Source of the DNA: Rhodospirillaceae bacterium
Lineage (GTDB): Bacteria > Pseudomonadota > Alphaproteobacteria > Rhodospirillales > Rhodospirillaceae
Direction: 5' to 3'
Assembly: GCA_018666155.1 (NCBI GenBank)
Contig: JABJAH010000003.1
Location: 1 to 64,000, forward strand
Length of the DNA stretch: 64,000 bases
How positions within the stretch are numbered: position 1 is the first letter of the stretch; every line of letters begins with the position of its first letter. This document shows, piece after piece, positions 26,597-38,166 of the stretch. The position numbers and the translations under genes were made by a program. Under the pieces are notes generated by a model that was not told where the DNA came from, made no database searches, and saw nothing but the letters and a program-made list of their open reading frames with translations.

Positions 26597-27952
26597 ATGC
26601 AGATTACTGAAAAGAGCTCAGAAGGCCTGAAACGCGAACTCAACGTGACCATTGGTGCGCAAGAGATCGAAGGCAAGATTACCGACCGTTTGACTGAAGT
26701 TGGCAAACAAGTACGCCTGCCAGGCTTCCGGCCCGGCAAGGTGCCTATGAACCTGCTGAGAAAGCGGTTTGGAGAGTCTGTTAGAGGCGAGGTTGTTGAA
26801 ACCGCGATTCAGGAATCGACCCAGAAAGCGATCGAAGAAAAAGAGCTTAAGCCTGCGGTACAGCCGAAGATTGATCTGGTCTCCTTTGAGGCTGGTGAAG
26901 ATTTGGAATTCTCAATCGCGGTCGAGCTTCTTCCTGAAATCGAGATCACCGATCTCTCGTCTTTCAAAGTCGAGAAATTGGTCGCCACGGCGGGTGAATC
27001 ACAAATTGACGAAACCGTTACAAAGATGGCTGAAAACAATAAGAAATCGGCCCCTCTTAAGGACAATCGCCCAGCCGCAATGGCTGATGTTGTTGTTATC
27101 GATTTTATCGGTAGCGTCGATGGCGAAGAGTTCGAAGGCGGTAAGGCCGACGACTTCCAGCTCGAACTGGGATCTGGTCGTTTTATTCCGGGCTTTGAAG
27201 AGCAGGTTGTCGGCATGGAGATCGACGGTAAGAAAGACGTCGAAGTGTCTTTCCCCGATGATTACCACAGCACCGATTTGGCAGGGAAACCAGCCCTTTT
27301 TAAGGTGACTCTCAAAGGCATTGAGGCACTGGAAACACCCCCTATCGACGAAGATTTTGCCAAAACTATGGGTTTTGACGACCTAGCCGCCCTTAAAGAC
27401 GCGGTGCGCGGTCAAATTGAGCAGGACTATGTTTATCTGTCCCGCATGAAGACGAAGCGCGAATTGCTCGACCATTTGTCTGACAGCCATACCTTTGAAG
27501 TGCCGCCGGCGATGTTGGACGCCGAATTCGATACGATCTGGCAACAAGTTGAACAGGCTAAGGAAGCTAATCAGCTCGACCCGGACGATGAGGGCAAAAG
27601 CGACGACGAATTACGCGCCGATTACCGCAAGATCGCGGAACGCCGCGTCCGTTTGGGCTTGCTGCTGTCAGACGTCGGCCAGAAGAACAATCTGACCGTC
27701 GCGCCGGAAGAACTGTCCCAGGCCATCGGCAAAGAAGCATCTCGGTTCCCGGGCCAGGAGCAGGCGGTTGTCAGCTACTACCAGAACAACCCGCAGGCGA
27801 TTGAGCAGGTTAGAGCACCGCTATTTGAAGATAAGGTCATTGACTTCCTGCTTGAGCTTGCCCAAGTGACAGAAAAGACGGTGACGCCTGAAGAACTCGT
27901 TGAATTGACCGGCGCTACGGAGACCGACGGCCCAGTTCCGAACGCTAACTAG
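26597..27952 (+). CDS. tig: Trigger factor (ribosome-associated chaperone and prolyl isomerase)
   Basis: A 451-residue protein. The N-terminal ribosome-binding domain contains the signature GFRPGKVPMNLLRKRFG near residue 45. The middle FKBP-type domain is seen at VVIDFIGSVDGEEFEGGKAD, and a helical C-terminal chaperone domain ends in an acidic tail. It meets nascent chains at the ribosome exit. I start at ATG 26597 (MQITEKSSEGLKREL); the open frame extends upstream through the tRNA-Leu gene and is not coding there. It opens the quality-control block tig-clpP-clpX-lon, the usual bacterial order. Confidence 0.96.
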   Translation: MQITEKSSEGLKRELNVTIGAQEIEGKITDRLTEVGKQVRLPGFRPGKVPMNLLRKRFGESVRGEVVETAIQESTQKAIEEKELKPAVQPKIDLVSFEAGEDLEFSIAVELLPEIEITDLSSFKVEKLVATAGESQIDETVTKMAENNKKSAPLKDNRPAAMADVVVIDFIGSVDGEEFEGGKADDFQLELGSGRFIPGFEEQVVGMEIDGKKDVEVSFPDDYHSTDLAGKPALFKVTLKGIEALETPPIDEDFAKTMGFDDLAALKDAVRGQIEQDYVYLSRMKTKRELLDHLSDSHTFEVPPAMLDAEFDTIWQQVEQAKEANQLDPDDEGKSDDELRADYRKIAERRVRLGLLLSDVGQKNNLTVAPEELSQAIGKEASRFPGQEQAVVSYYQNNPQAIEQVRAPLFEDKVIDFLLELAQVTEKTVTPEELVELTGATETDGPVPNAN

Positions 27953-28004
27953 AAGCAATGGGCCTGGTGCGTTAAGTTAACCTGACAGAACCACGAGAGA
28001 ATTT

Positions 28005-28658
28005 ATGCAAGATCGCGATCCGATAGAGGTTTTCAACAATACGCTGGTGCCCATGGTGGTCGAGCAGACCAACCGCGGAGAACGGTCGTATGACATCTTT
28101 TCTCGGCTGCTTAAGGAACGCATCATTTTCTTGACGGGTCAGGTCAATGATCAGGTTTCGGCGTTGATCTGTGCCCAGTTGTTGTTCCTGGAATCTGAAA
28201 ACCCGACCAAGGATATTTCGTTCTATATCAACTCCCCGGGTGGCGTTGTGACCTCAGGTCTCGCGATCTACGACACGATGAAATACATCCGGCCAGACGT
28301 CTCCACAGTGTGCACAGGGCAGGCGGCCTCGATGGGCTCACTGCTCCTCGCCGGTGGTAAGGCTGAAAAGCGCTATGCGCTGCCCAACGCCCGCATCATG
28401 ATTCACCAGCCTTCTGGCGGTTTTCAGGGGCAGGCGTCCGATATCGAGATCCAGGCGCGGGAGATTCTCGCGCTCCGGACACGCCTCAATCAGATTTACG
28501 TCGATCATACCGGTCAGACCATGAAGGCCATCGAAAAGGCCATGGATCGGGACAATTACATGACCTCGGCGGATGCCAAGACATTTGGCATTATCGATAC
28601 GGTGGTCACGGAACGGCCTAAGCCCGACGACGAAGACGGCGCGGACGAGAGCAAATAA
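28005..28658 (+). CDS. clpP: ATP-dependent Clp protease proteolytic subunit
   Basis: A 217-residue serine protease that forms the 14-subunit chamber loaded by ClpX or ClpA. The catalytic Ser lies in [16 protein letters not shown] and the His in [17 protein letters not shown]; the catalytic Asp follows in the handle region ([17 protein letters not shown] is the C-terminal signature). The start [20 protein letters not shown] suits the alphaproteobacterial form. The tail is acidic. It stands between tig and clpX. Confidence 0.97.
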   Translation: MQDRDPIEVFNNTLVPMVVEQTNRGERSYDIFSRLLKERIIFLTGQVNDQVSALICAQLLFLESENPTKDISFYINSPGGVVTSGLAIYDTMKYIRPDVSTVCTGQAASMGSLLLAGGKAEKRYALPNARIMIHQPSGGFQGQASDIEIQAREILALRTRLNQIYVDHTGQTMKAIEKAMDRDNYMTSADAKTFGIIDTVVTERPKPDDEDGADESK

Positions 28659-28858
28659 GGGCCAGTCCTAGGCTTTTTGAGACTTCTACGGCGTTTTAGG
28701 TGCTGCTCACATGCCCCGGGCTACAGAGCATTAACCAGATTTACAAAGTTTTGTCGTTGTATTGTGCGGAAACCCTCGTTTAACATCCGGCCAACGCAAG
28801 ATATGGTGGCCAAGCTTATGCCTACATACAGTATGGGTTTGGCGCGCGGAGAGATCGA

Positions 28859-30124
<1,266 letters not shown>

Positions 30125-30135
30125 TCAAAGATTAC

Positions 30136-30166
30136 GCCGAGGCCTGATTGCGCTTGGCGCATCGGC
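30136..30166 (+). other. Nested stem-loop between clpX and lon
   Basis: An outer stem GCCGA/TCGGC (30136-30140 with 30162-30166) encloses an inner stem TGCGC/GCGCA with loop TTG. No T run follows, so it is at best a weak or Rho-assisted terminator. It could also protect the 3' end of clpX mRNA. Confidence 0.4.
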
Positions 30167-30299
30167 TTCCTAAATAGAAATTAAGCTCCGGCAACCCATC
30201 ACGTGTCGGTAGCGTATATGAAATGAACATAGCGCGGTTGAATTGCAGCCGCCGGCGATAGCCCAGAATCTTTGGGCCGCCACCAAGCGAGGTATTCAC

Positions 30300-32711
30300 G
30301 TGAGTTCCGATAAAGGCCAATTGTATCCCGTCCTGCCGCTCCGCGACATTGTGGTATTCCCACATATGATCGTGCCGCTGTTTGTCGGTCGTGAAAAATC
30401 CGTCAAGGCGTTGGAAGACGTTATGGGCGACGACAAGCAGATTATGCTGGTCGCGCAACGGGACGCTGCGGTTGATGACCCTGCGTCTGACGATATTTAC
30501 GATGTTGGTACGATCTCAACTGTTTTGCAGTTGCTGAAATTGCCCGATGGTACCGTGAAGGTATTGGTTGAAGGTGGTCAGCGGGCCAAGATTACCGGCT
30601 ACAAAGAGAATAGCGAATTCTTCGAAGCCTACGCCGACGCGTTCGAAGACGAAGCTGACGGTGAGCCAGAACTTGAAGCCCTGTCACGTTCTGTGGTGAC
30701 TGAGTTTGAGCAGTACATCAAACTCAATAAGAAAATTCCGCCGGAAGTATTGGTCTCGGTCAATCAGATCGAAGAGCCTTCAAAACTTGCAGACACGGTT
30801 GCGTCTCATCTCGCTCTCAAGATTTCCGACAAGCAGGAACTCTTGGAACTCGGCACGGTTTCTGAGCGCCTGGAAAAAATTTACGGCGTTATGGAAGGTG
30901 AGATCAGCGTTCTTCAAGTCGAGAAACGCATCCGCAATCGCGTCAAACGCCAGATGGAAAAAACTCAACGCGAGTACTATTTGAATGAGCAGATGAAGGC
31001 CATTCAGAAGGAACTTGGCGAAACTGAAGACGGTCGTGATGAAGCGGCTGAATACGAAGACAAAATTAAAAAACTTCGGATGCCGAAAGACGCAAAAGAA
31101 AAGGCGATGTCTGAGCTGAAGAAGCTCAAGGCGATGAGCCCGATGTCTGCCGAGGCCACAGTCGTTCGTAATTACCTCGATTGGATGACCGATATTCCTT
31201 GGAAGAAGCGGTCAAAGGTCAACAAGGACCTGCAGGCTGCGGAAGACCAGTTGGATAAGGATCACTACGGTCTCGACAAGGTCAAAGAACGCATCGTTGA
31301 ATATCTTGCTGTGCAGCAGCGAACCAAGAAACTAAAGGGTCCGATTTTGTGCCTTGTTGGTCCGCCCGGCGTTGGAAAGACCTCGCTCGGTAAGTCTGTC
31401 GCTAAGGCGACCGGTCGTAATTTTGTTCGTATGTCCTTGGGTGGTGTACGGGATGAAGCGGAAGTGCGTGGCCATCGCCGGACCTATATCGGTTCGATGC
31501 CTGGTAAAGTTATTCAGGGCATGAAGAAGGCGAAAACGTCCAACCCGCTCTTCTTGTTGGATGAGATTGATAAGCTTGGCAACGATTGGCGCGGCGATCC
31601 ATCTTCAGCGTTGCTCGAAGTGCTGGACCCCGAACAGAATTCGACATTCCAGGATCACTATCTGGAAGTCGACTACGACCTTTCGGACGTGTTGTTCATC
31701 ACGACGGCCAACTCACTTCGTATGCCGCAGCCCTTGCTCGATCGGATGGAAACCATTCGGTTGGCCGGTTACACGGAAGACGAAAAGCTTGAAATCGCCA
31801 AGCGCCATTTGATTGAGAAACAACTTGAAGCTCATGGTCTTAAAGAGCACGAGTGGAGCATCTCTGATCAAGCACTGAAGGATGTCATTCGGTATCATAC
31901 CCGTGAGGCCGGTGTTCGTAGTTTAGAGCGTGAACTGGCTCGACTGATCCGCAAGGCGACGAAGGAAATCATCGTCGATAAACTTGAGACCATCAAAGTG
32001 ACCCGCCAGAATCTCAAGAAATACGCCGGCATCAAAAAATACCGCTACGGGGAAGCCGAACTTGAAGATCTGGTTGGCGTGACCACTGGCCTGGCATGGA
32101 CGGAAGTCGGAGGTGAATTGCTCTCTATCGAAGCCGTGGTTATGCCCGGCAAAGGGCAGGTGACCTTAACGGGCAAGCTCGGTGATGTGATGAAAGAGTC
32201 CATCCAGGCTGCGCGGTCATACGTGCGGAGCCGAGCCATTCCGTTTGGCATCAAGCCGCGTATTTTTGAAAAGAACGACATTCACCTTCACGTTCCTGAA
32301 GGGGCGACACCAAAGGACGGTCCATCAGCTGGGGTCGGCATGTGCACGGCCATTGTCTCCGCTCTAACCGGTATCCCGGTTCGCAAGAATATTGCCATGA
32401 CGGGTGAAATTACACTTCGTGGTCGGGTTTTGCCCATCGGTGGATTGAAAGAGAAATTGCTGGCAGCGCTGCGCGGTGGAATCACGACTGTCCTAATTCC
32501 CAAGGAAAACGAGAAGGACCTTGAGGAAATTCCGGATAACGTCAAACGGGGACTAGAGATTATTCCCGTAACGACGGCCGACGAGGTGCTGGAGAAAGCT
32601 TTGACCCGACCTCTGGTGCCTCTCGAACTTTCCGAAGAAGAAGAAGCAGCAGATGTTGCGGCATCTGCCGTCGATAATGACTCCGATGATGACGTCTTGG
32701 TGACCCACTAA
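30300..32711 (+). CDS. lon: ATP-dependent protease Lon
   Basis: An 803-residue AAA+ protease. The N-terminal LON substrate-binding domain begins [20 protein letters not shown]. The ATPase has Walker [16 protein letters not shown] and Walker [11 protein letters not shown]. The C-terminal peptidase has the catalytic Ser in [10 protein letters not shown] and the partner Lys in [14 protein letters not shown]. It degrades misfolded and regulatory proteins in the cytosol. I start at GTG 30300, with GAGG seven or eight bases upstream; an in-frame TTG at 30243 is less likely. The tail is acidic ([11 protein letters not shown]). Confidence 0.97.
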   Translation: MSSDKGQLYPVLPLRDIVVFPHMIVPLFVGREKSVKALEDVMGDDKQIMLVAQRDAAVDDPASDDIYDVGTISTVLQLLKLPDGTVKVLVEGGQRAKITGYKENSEFFEAYADAFEDEADGEPELEALSRSVVTEFEQYIKLNKKIPPEVLVSVNQIEEPSKLADTVASHLALKISDKQELLELGTVSERLEKIYGVMEGEISVLQVEKRIRNRVKRQMEKTQREYYLNEQMKAIQKELGETEDGRDEAAEYEDKIKKLRMPKDAKEKAMSELKKLKAMSPMSAEATVVRNYLDWMTDIPWKKRSKVNKDLQAAEDQLDKDHYGLDKVKERIVEYLAVQQRTKKLKGPILCLVGPPGVGKTSLGKSVAKATGRNFVRMSLGGVRDEAEVRGHRRTYIGSMPGKVIQGMKKAKTSNPLFLLDEIDKLGNDWRGDPSSALLEVLDPEQNSTFQDHYLEVDYDLSDVLFITTANSLRMPQPLLDRMETIRLAGYTEDEKLEIAKRHLIEKQLEAHGLKEHEWSISDQALKDVIRYHTREAGVRSLERELARLIRKATKEIIVDKLETIKVTRQNLKKYAGIKKYRYGEAELEDLVGVTTGLAWTEVGGELLSIEAVVMPGKGQVTLTGKLGDVMKESIQAARSYVRSRAIPFGIKPRIFEKNDIHLHVPEGATPKDGPSAGVGMCTAIVSALTGIPVRKNIAMTGEITLRGRVLPIGGLKEKLLAALRGGITTVLIPKENEKDLEEIPDNVKRGLEIIPVTTADEVLEKALTRPLVPLELSEEEEAADVAASAVDNDSDDDVLVTH

Positions 32712-33069
32712 TCCGAAAGGGGGCTCGATTGGAGCCATACTAGGGATAGTAGGTCCGAGTCTTTCTGACCCCATAAAAGCCCGGTTTTCGTCGGATTAAC
32801 CCGTCGGATACCGGGCTTTTTCTTAAAAAACCCCGGTTTTCTGGGCTTGACAACAAAAAAAGTTCTATTTTTCCCAGTATTCCGTCGTTTTTTAGGAGTC
32901 TATGCATTGACGCCCGCCAAAACCCGCCGCAAACTTTGGTTATCCCAGCGATAGAAAACTGCGATTTTTCCAATGTTGGAAAGATCGCGGTCGTTAGGGA
33001 ACATCATAACGTAGCTGGGGTGTTCTCAATTGTTTTCACCCAACAGACATTAAAGATTAGGGGTCTAAT
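32712..33069. other. lon-hupB intergenic region
   Basis: These 358 bases hold the lon terminator (given separately) and a T- and A-rich region leading to hupB. CTTGAC occurs at 32846-32851, a good -35 for alphaproteobacteria, but the best -10 candidate (CTATTT at 32865) is too close, so I do not annotate a promoter. The hupB promoter presumably lies here. No gene is visible; a minus-strand frame at 32740-32973 is low-complexity. Confidence 0.5.
32776..32824 (+). terminator. Rho-independent terminator after lon
   Basis: AAAAGCCCGG and CCGGGCTTTTTC form a 9- to 10-bp stem around a 25-base loop, followed by a T run. The placement 65 bases past the lon stop fits transcription termination of the quality-control block. 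Confidence 0.8.
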
Positions 33070-33345
33070 ATGAATAAGAACGACCTGATTGCCGCAGTGG
33101 CAGATGGCACCGGATTAACAAAGGCAGATGCCGCTAAATCAGTGGATAGCGTGTTCGACACGATTACTGCTTCATTGAAATCTGGCGGAGAAGTCCGTTT
33201 GGTCGGGTTCGGAACCTTCAGCGTCGCAGATCGTCGCGCCAGCGAAGGCCGTAATCCCCGTACCGGTGAAAAAATCCAAATCCCAGCGTCCAAGCAGCCG
33301 AAGTTCAAGGCTGGTAAAGGCCTTAAGGATGCGGTGAACAAGTAG
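33070..33345 (+). CDS. hupB: DNA-binding protein HU
   Basis: A 91-residue histone-like protein that bends DNA as a dimer. The start [20 protein letters not shown] and the arm signature [20 protein letters not shown] are those of HU, with the Pro-containing arm following ([20 protein letters not shown]). Its place after lon is the standard order. A terminator follows immediately, so it is a single-gene unit. Confidence 0.96.
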   Translation: MNKNDLIAAVADGTGLTKADAAKSVDSVFDTITASLKSGGEVRLVGFGTFSVADRRASEGRNPRTGEKIQIPASKQPKFKAGKGLKDAVNK

Positions 33346-33372
33346 ACTGTTCGTCTATTAAGGTTCTGCGAG

Positions 33373-33405
33373 AGTGCCGGCTGCAATTTGCAGTCGGCAC
33401 TTTTC
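33373..33405 (+). terminator. Rho-independent terminator after hupB
   Basis: AGTGCCGGCTGCAA and TTGCAGTCGGCACT pair over 14 positions with one G-T pair, almost without a loop in the drawn form (in practice a 3-5 base loop), and TTTT follows. It lies 27 bases after the hupB stop. Confidence 0.85.
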
Positions 33406-33463
33406 ATTTCCGGTAAGCTGGAATAGTGTGCGCCGCCCGTCGCCGAGTTGCGGGTATGGATAA

Positions 33464-33539
33464 GGGCGATTAGCTCAGCTGGGAGAGCACCTCGTTTACA
33501 CCGAGGGGGTCGGCAGTTCGATCCTGTCATCGCCCACCA
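33464..33539 (+). tRNA. tRNA-Val (anticodon UAC)
   Basis: A 76-base tRNA with acceptor arms GGGCGAT/ATCGCCC, D arm TAGCTCAGCTGGGAGAGC, anticodon arm CCTCG-TTTACAC-CGAGG (anticodon TAC), T arm with GTTCGATC, and encoded CCA. It decodes GUA and related valine codons. It lies between hupB and the aspartate dehydrogenase gene. Confidence 0.97.
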
Positions 33540-33542
33540 TAT

Positions 33543-33564
33543 CCCCCTCCAGTTTGGGAGGGGG
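33543..33564 (+). terminator. Possible terminator after tRNA-Val
   Basis: CCCCCTCC and GGAGGGGG form a perfect 8-bp stem around AGTTTG, three bases after the tRNA 3' end. There is only a short T stretch afterwards, so it may act in 3' processing or Rho-assisted termination rather than as a strong intrinsic terminator. Confidence 0.5.
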
Positions 33565-33597
33565 CATTCAGACTTCAGTTCCGGAGACGAGCCAGCC

Positions 33598-34383
33598 GTG
33601 AAGATCGGTCTTATAGGCAATGGCACCATTGCCCGCGTCGTGACGACCCATTGTGAAGGGTCAGACGGCCGCATCGAGATCGTCGGTGCCGTTGTCCTTT
33701 CCGAGGACGGGCCGAGCGTTGGCTGCCACCCAACGTTCAAGACCCTAGACCCAGTGCTGGCTATGGGACCTGAACTGATTCTTGAATGTGCCGCTCAGCA
33801 GGCGGTATTCGACTATGGCACTCAGATTTTAAAGGCTGGAGTGGACCTCATGGTCATTTCAGTCGGCGCGCTGGCTGACGCTGGATTACGTGCAAATCTG
33901 GAGCAGGAAGCCCGCGCCCAGAACACCAAAGTCATTATTCCTGCCGGCGCGTTAGCGGGCCTCGATGCTATAACGGCGGCCAAGACCGACGGGTTGGAAC
34001 GGGTGCTGTTGCGAACCCGCAAACCGCCGAATTCATGGGCTGGCGCGCCAGGGGTTGAGGGCGTTGACCTGGACGGCATTACGGAGCCGACGACCATTTT
34101 CAGCGGCTCTGCGGGTGCTGCGGCCCGTGCTTTTCCGAAAAATGCGAATGTGGCTGCAGCGGTCGCTTTGGCCGGTATTGGGGTCGATGAGACGCAGGTT
34201 GAGCTGATCGCTGATCCGGGGGTCACTCGGAATATCCACCATATTGAGGCCGAGGGCGCCTTTGGTAGGTTGGAGATCGATGTGCAGGCCGAGCCTTCGC
34301 CAAATAACCCAAAAACCTCACATCTGGCCGCTTTGAGCATTGTTCGGCAGCTCGATAAGTTGACCGAACCGATCCAAATTTAG
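33598..34383 (+). CDS. nadX: L-aspartate dehydrogenase-like protein
   Basis: A 261-residue two-domain oxidoreductase. A Rossmann motif opens the protein (KIGLIGNGTIARVV), and the DUF108 catalytic region follows, with VMVISVGALADAGLR, IPAGALAGLDAI and the C-terminal THNLAA-like segment replaced by SHLAALSIVRQL. The enzyme makes iminoaspartate from aspartate for NAD synthesis or runs in the amination direction. The start is GTG 33598; the open frame before it runs through the tRNA-Val gene. No nadA or nadC is adjacent. Confidence 0.82.
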   Translation: MKIGLIGNGTIARVVTTHCEGSDGRIEIVGAVVLSEDGPSVGCHPTFKTLDPVLAMGPELILECAAQQAVFDYGTQILKAGVDLMVISVGALADAGLRANLEQEARAQNTKVIIPAGALAGLDAITAAKTDGLERVLLRTRKPPNSWAGAPGVEGVDLDGITEPTTIFSGSAGAAARAFPKNANVAAAVALAGIGVDETQVELIADPGVTRNIHHIEAEGAFGRLEIDVQAEPSPNNPKTSHLAALSIVRQLDKLTEPIQI

Positions 34384-34727
34384 ACGGATTTTATGTCGCC
34401 GGGCGCGGGTAAAGTCGGGCAGATCAACGGTCTCAGGTTGTTAGTCGATACCATCGCGTTTTGCTGAGGCGATCGTGGTTGAAAATCAACCCAGACATTA
34501 ATGGCTCGGGACCGCCGCCAAGCGGCAGAAAACCTAGTCTTGTCAACGGGTAAGTTGGCTTGACTTGCGCCATATCCAACGGCTACACCGGCGAGGTAAG
34601 GGATGGGTGAAGAGGCTGGAAAACAGTCCAAAACGCCAAACGCTTAGGGTTGGGGTTTATCGTTCCGAGCGTGGCCGAAACAATGGTAGTCCAGCACCTG
34701 GGCTTACCGGACGGGACCGAGATGGGC
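34384..34727. other. nuo operon upstream region
   Basis: These 344 bases separate nadX and nuoA. There is a small stem GGTTGA-AAA-TCAACC at 34477-34491 and a candidate promoter at 34559-34588. The leader of the large nuo transcript probably starts near 34595. No gene is supported; the open frame upstream of nuoA (TTG at 34650) lacks the family's start. Confidence 0.5.
34559..34588 (+). promoter_or_regulatory. Candidate promoter of the nuo operon
   Basis: CTTGAC at 34559-34564 and CTACAC at 34583-34588 are separated by 18 bases. This resembles the alphaproteobacterial housekeeping pattern CTTGAC-N17-CTATAT. It is the best match in the gap before the nuo genes. Evidence is pattern only. Confidence 0.45.
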
Positions 34728-35093
34728 ATGGAAGAACTGCTGACAGAATACCTGCCGATCTTGATCTTTATCGGCATCGCGTTCGTGATGGCGATCGCCA
34801 TGGTTACGGCCTCTTTAATCGTCGGACCGTCAAATCCTGATCCAGAAAAAACATCGACCTACGAATGCGGTTTTGAGCCCTTCGATGACTCCCGCTCGAA
34901 GTTTGATGTGCGCTTTTACCTGGTTGCTATTCTCTTCATTATTTTTGATTTGGAAGTGGCCTTTCTATTTCCTTGGGCGGTAAGCCTGTCAGGTATCGGC
35001 CTCTTTGGTTTCTGGTCCATGATGATTTTCTTGGGCGTGCTCACCATCGGCTTCGTGTACGAGTGGCGTAAAGGAGCTCTGGAATGGGAGTAA
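34728..35093 (+). CDS. nuoA: NADH-quinone oxidoreductase subunit A
   Basis: A 121-residue membrane subunit of complex I with three helices. Hallmarks are [18 protein letters not shown] at the N-terminus, the conserved loop [20 protein letters not shown] and [12 protein letters not shown]. It sits at the junction of the peripheral and membrane arms near the quinone site. I start at ATG 34728, which gives the typical length; ATG 34722 is possible. It overlaps nuoB by ten bases and opens the 14-gene operon. Confidence 0.94.
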   Translation: MEELLTEYLPILIFIGIAFVMAIAMVTASLIVGPSNPDPEKTSTYECGFEPFDDSRSKFDVRFYLVAILFIIFDLEVAFLFPWAVSLSGIGLFGFWSMMIFLGVLTIGFVYEWRKGALEWE

Positions 35094-35638
35094 CAGTTCC
35101 AGCACAGGTGGAAACGGATCCGATCCGCACTGCCAGCGATGACGATCAAGTGGTCGTTGCTCGTGTCGCCGAAGAATTACAGACTAAAGGGTATGTGCTG
35201 TCGTCCGTCGACAAGCTTGCGAATTGGGCGCGCACCGGCTCGATGTGGCCGATGTCATTCGGCCTAGCGTGTTGCGCCGTCGAAATGATGCATTCCGCCA
35301 TGGCACGCTATGACCTTGATCGCTTTGGCATGGTGTTTCGGCCGAGCCCACGTCAATCAGATGTGATGATTGTCGCCGGAACGTTAACCAACAAGATGGC
35401 CCCGGCTTTGCGTAAAGTTTACGATCAGATGCCTGAGCCCCGCTGGGTTATTTCCATGGGCTCTTGTGCCAATGGCGGTGGCTACTACCACTATTCGTAT
35501 TCTGTTGTGCGCGGCTGTGACCGCGTTGTTCCTGTAGATATTTATGTTCCTGGTTGTCCGCCGACAGCTGAAGCACTGCTTTACGGAATCCTACAGTTGC
35601 ATAAGAAAATTCGTCGCGTTGGTACGTTTGATCGCTGA
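35084..35638 (+). CDS. nuoB: NADH-quinone oxidoreductase subunit B
   Basis: A 184-residue peripheral subunit carrying cluster N2, the last iron-sulfur centre before quinone. The ligands are visible: tandem Cys in [11 protein letters not shown], Cys in [13 protein letters not shown] and Cys in [14 protein letters not shown]. The N-terminal 40 residues are a variable extension. Its ATG lies inside the end of nuoA, indicating coupled translation. Confidence 0.97.
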   Translation: MGVTVPAQVETDPIRTASDDDQVVVARVAEELQTKGYVLSSVDKLANWARTGSMWPMSFGLACCAVEMMHSAMARYDLDRFGMVFRPSPRQSDVMIVAGTLTNKMAPALRKVYDQMPEPRWVISMGSCANGGGYYHYSYSVVRGCDRVVPVDIYVPGCPPTAEALLYGILQLHKKIRRVGTFDR

Positions 35639-35661
35639 GTAGCGTTAAGGGAACGGGACGG

Positions 35662-36300
35662 ATGGACACAAACTCAGACAATGCTTCGGCGCTCGCCGAT
35701 CTCGCGGAAGCGATTGGTCTATCGTTACCCAACGATATCATTGAAGCGACTGTCGCCGGTGAAGACCTGACAATCATCGTGCAACGGCCTTCCATTGTTA
35801 AAGTACTTAAATTTTTGCGCGATGACAGCAACTGCCAGTTCACGCAGCTGGTAGATATCTGTGGTGTCGATTTCCCGGAGAGGGAAGAGCGCTTTGAGGT
35901 CGTCTATCATCTGCTCAGCATGAATCACAATCTTCGCCTCCGCCTCAAAGTTTTTGCGAGTGAAGAGACACCGGTGCCGTCGGCGGCAGCGGCCTTCTCC
36001 TGTGCCGATTGGTTTGAGCGTGAAATTTGGGACATGTACGGCGTGTTCTTTTCCGATCATCCAGACTTGCGCCGTATCCTGACGGACTATGGGTTCGATG
36101 GGCATCCGCAACGCAAAGATTTTCCTCTGACCGGTTATGTGGAGGTGCGCTACGACGAGAGTCAGAAGCGTGTCATTTATGAACCGGTCAAGTTGACCCA
36201 AGATTTCCGCACGTTTGATTTTATGAGCCCATGGGAAGGTGCTGAGCACGCGCATCAGCAGATGCTTCCCGGCGATGAGAAAGCGACCCAAGATGGCTGA
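35662..36300 (+). CDS. nuoC: NADH-quinone oxidoreductase subunit C
   Basis: A 212-residue hydrophilic subunit that binds NuoD near the quinone cavity. The family signature appears as [20 protein letters not shown] followed by [20 protein letters not shown], with the pattern of the 30-kDa subunit. The protein stands separately from NuoD, as in alphaproteobacteria (it is fused in E. coli). The stop overlaps the nuoD start by eight bases. Confidence 0.97.
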   Translation: MDTNSDNASALADLAEAIGLSLPNDIIEATVAGEDLTIIVQRPSIVKVLKFLRDDSNCQFTQLVDICGVDFPEREERFEVVYHLLSMNHNLRLRLKVFASEETPVPSAAAAFSCADWFEREIWDMYGVFFSDHPDLRRILTDYGFDGHPQRKDFPLTGYVEVRYDESQKRVIYEPVKLTQDFRTFDFMSPWEGAEHAHQQMLPGDEKATQDG

Positions 36301-37480
36301 GTTGGCCGAAGCTGAAATTGAGAACTACACGGTTAACTTTGGACCGCAGCATCCTGCGGCCCATGGCGTGTTGCGTCTCGTGCTCGAAATGGGCGGCGAA
36401 ACAATTGACCGGGTTGATCCGCATATCGGGCTGCTCCATCGCGGTACAGAAAAGCTAATCGAACATAAGACCTACTTACAGGCCGTTCCGTATTTTGACC
36501 GGCTTGATTACGTCTCGCCGATGAATCAAGAGCAGGCTTATGCGATTGCTGTTGAGAAGTTGCTTGGCATTGAGGTTCCGAAGCGTGGCCAGTACATCCG
36601 CATGCTGTTTTGTGAACTAACGCGCATCCTTAACCACATCATGAATATTGGGTCCTACGCGATGGACGTCGGCGCAATGACGCCGTTCTTGTGGACGTTT
36701 GAAGAGCGCGAAAAGCTGATGACGTTTTACGACGATGTCTCCGGCGCGCGGATGCATGCGGCCTATGTCCGTCCGGGCGGTGTGGCGCGGGATATGCCGG
36801 CTGGATTGGTAGAGCGCATTGCCGACTGGGCCGAGCATTTCCCAAAAATTATTGATGACGTTGAAGGGTTGTTGTCAAACAACCGCATCTTCAAGCAGCG
36901 CACGGTTGATATCGGCGTTGTCTCTAAAGAGCAGGCTCTTGATTGGGGCTTTACCGGACCAAACTTGCGTGCATCTGGTTTGGCGTGGGATTTGCGCAAG
37001 TCGCAGCCCTACGATGGCTACGAAGAAATGGATTTCGATATTCCGATCGGCAAGCATGGCGATTGCTATGATCGCTATATTGTCCGCATTGAGGAAATGC
37101 GTCAGTCACTGCGCATCATAAATCAATGTCTAGAAAACATGCCGACGGGCCCGGTTAAAGTGCAAGACGGCAAGATCAGTCCACCGCCGCGCGGCGACAT
37201 GAAGGGGTCAATGGAAGCATTGATCCATCACTTCAAACTCTACACCGAGGGCTATCACGTGCCTCGCGGTGAAACCTATGCGGCGGTTGAAGCGCCGAAG
37301 GGTGAGTTTGCGGTTTATCTAATTTCAGACGGGTCTAACAAACCGTACCGCTGTCGTATTCGCGCCCCGGGCTTTGTCCATATGCAGGGCATGGACTTCA
37401 TGCTGCGCGGACATATGCTGGCCGACGTTCCGGCGGTTCTCGGCTCTATCGATATTGTGTTCGGCGAGGTTGACCGATGA
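36293..37480 (+). CDS. nuoD: NADH-quinone oxidoreductase subunit D
   Basis: A 395-residue 49-kDa-type subunit lining the quinone-binding cavity. Seen are [19 protein letters not shown] near the start, [20 protein letters not shown], and the C-terminal [20 protein letters not shown] with the conserved end at [10 protein letters not shown] start at ATG 36293, inside the end of nuoC; the longer frame from 36239 reads nuoC sequence out of frame. The stop overlaps nuoE by four bases (ATGA). Confidence 0.97.
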   Translation: MAELAEAEIENYTVNFGPQHPAAHGVLRLVLEMGGETIDRVDPHIGLLHRGTEKLIEHKTYLQAVPYFDRLDYVSPMNQEQAYAIAVEKLLGIEVPKRGQYIRMLFCELTRILNHIMNIGSYAMDVGAMTPFLWTFEEREKLMTFYDDVSGARMHAAYVRPGGVARDMPAGLVERIADWAEHFPKIIDDVEGLLSNNRIFKQRTVDIGVVSKEQALDWGFTGPNLRASGLAWDLRKSQPYDGYEEMDFDIPIGKHGDCYDRYIVRIEEMRQSLRIINQCLENMPTGPVKVQDGKISPPPRGDMKGSMEALIHHFKLYTEGYHVPRGETYAAVEAPKGEFAVYLISDGSNKPYRCRIRAPGFVHMQGMDFMLRGHMLADVPAVLGSIDIVFGEVDR

Positions 37481-38166
37481 GCACGCGCAATCTTGCGAAA
37501 GACCAGCCCGATAGCTTCGTCTTTACGGACGAGCATAAGGTGCGGATCGAAAAAATTATCGCGAAGTATCCCAAAGGCTACCAAGCTAGCGCGGTTATTC
37601 CGCTGCTCGATCTTGCCCAACGGCAAGAACTATGGGTGACCAAGCCTGCGATTGACCTGATCGCCGAAATGTTAGGGATGCCGGTCATTCGTGTTCTCGA
37701 AGTCGCGACTTTTTACACGATGTTTAATCTGAAGCCGGTTGGGAAATGCAACGTTCAAGTCTGTACGAGCTTGTCGTGCTGGCTGCGTGGCTCCAACGAT
37801 GTCGTTAAAGCCTGTAACGATAAGCTTGGCATCAAGTTCGGTGAAACAACCCCTGATGGCGCCATCACCTTAAGCGAAGTGGAATGTGCCGGGGCCTGTG
37901 TCAACGCGCCTGTGGTTGCTGTTGGCGACGAGTATTACGAGGACTTGAATTACGAAACCATGTCGAAGTTGATCGACACTATTAAATCCGGCAATCCGCC
38001 AGCACCAGGATCAGCAGTTGGCCGTCAGGGTGCTGAGCCGGAAGGGAATAGGACGTCGTTGACGACCGACCCAACACAAACCGCCCCGATGCAAGACCTA
38101 GCGGCAGCAAAACAGAAACACGAAGACGCCCAAGAAGCGGCCCGTAAGGCTAAGGAAAACGCGTGA
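37477..38166 (+). CDS. nuoE: NADH-quinone oxidoreductase subunit E
   Basis: A 229-residue thioredoxin-fold subunit with the 2Fe-2S cluster N1a. The ligands are in [15 protein letters not shown] and [13 protein letters not shown]. With NuoF and NuoG it forms the NADH-oxidising module. The last 50 residues ([20 protein letters not shown] and beyond) are a charged tail that extends past the core domain; similar tails occur in alphaproteobacteria. It overlaps nuoD and nuoF by a few bases. Confidence 0.96.
   Translation: MSTRNLAKDQPDSFVFTDEHKVRIEKIIAKYPKGYQASAVIPLLDLAQRQELWVTKPAIDLIAEMLGMPVIRVLEVATFYTMFNLKPVGKCNVQVCTSLSCWLRGSNDVVKACNDKLGIKFGETTPDGAITLSEVECAGACVNAPVVAVGDEYYEDLNYETMSKLIDTIKSGNPPAPGSAVGRQGAEPEGNRTSLTTDPTQTAPMQDLAAAKQKHEDAQEAARKAKENA

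Noticed and set aside
32846..32870. CTTGAC followed by CTATTT as a hupB promoter
   Set aside because: Spacing of 13 bases is too short for a sigma-70-type promoter.
32740..32973. Minus-strand frame after lon
   Set aside because: Covers the terminator and AT-rich region; no protein-like pattern.
33057..33740. 227-codon minus-strand frame
   Set aside because: Runs antisense through hupB, the hupB terminator and tRNA-Val, all better supported.
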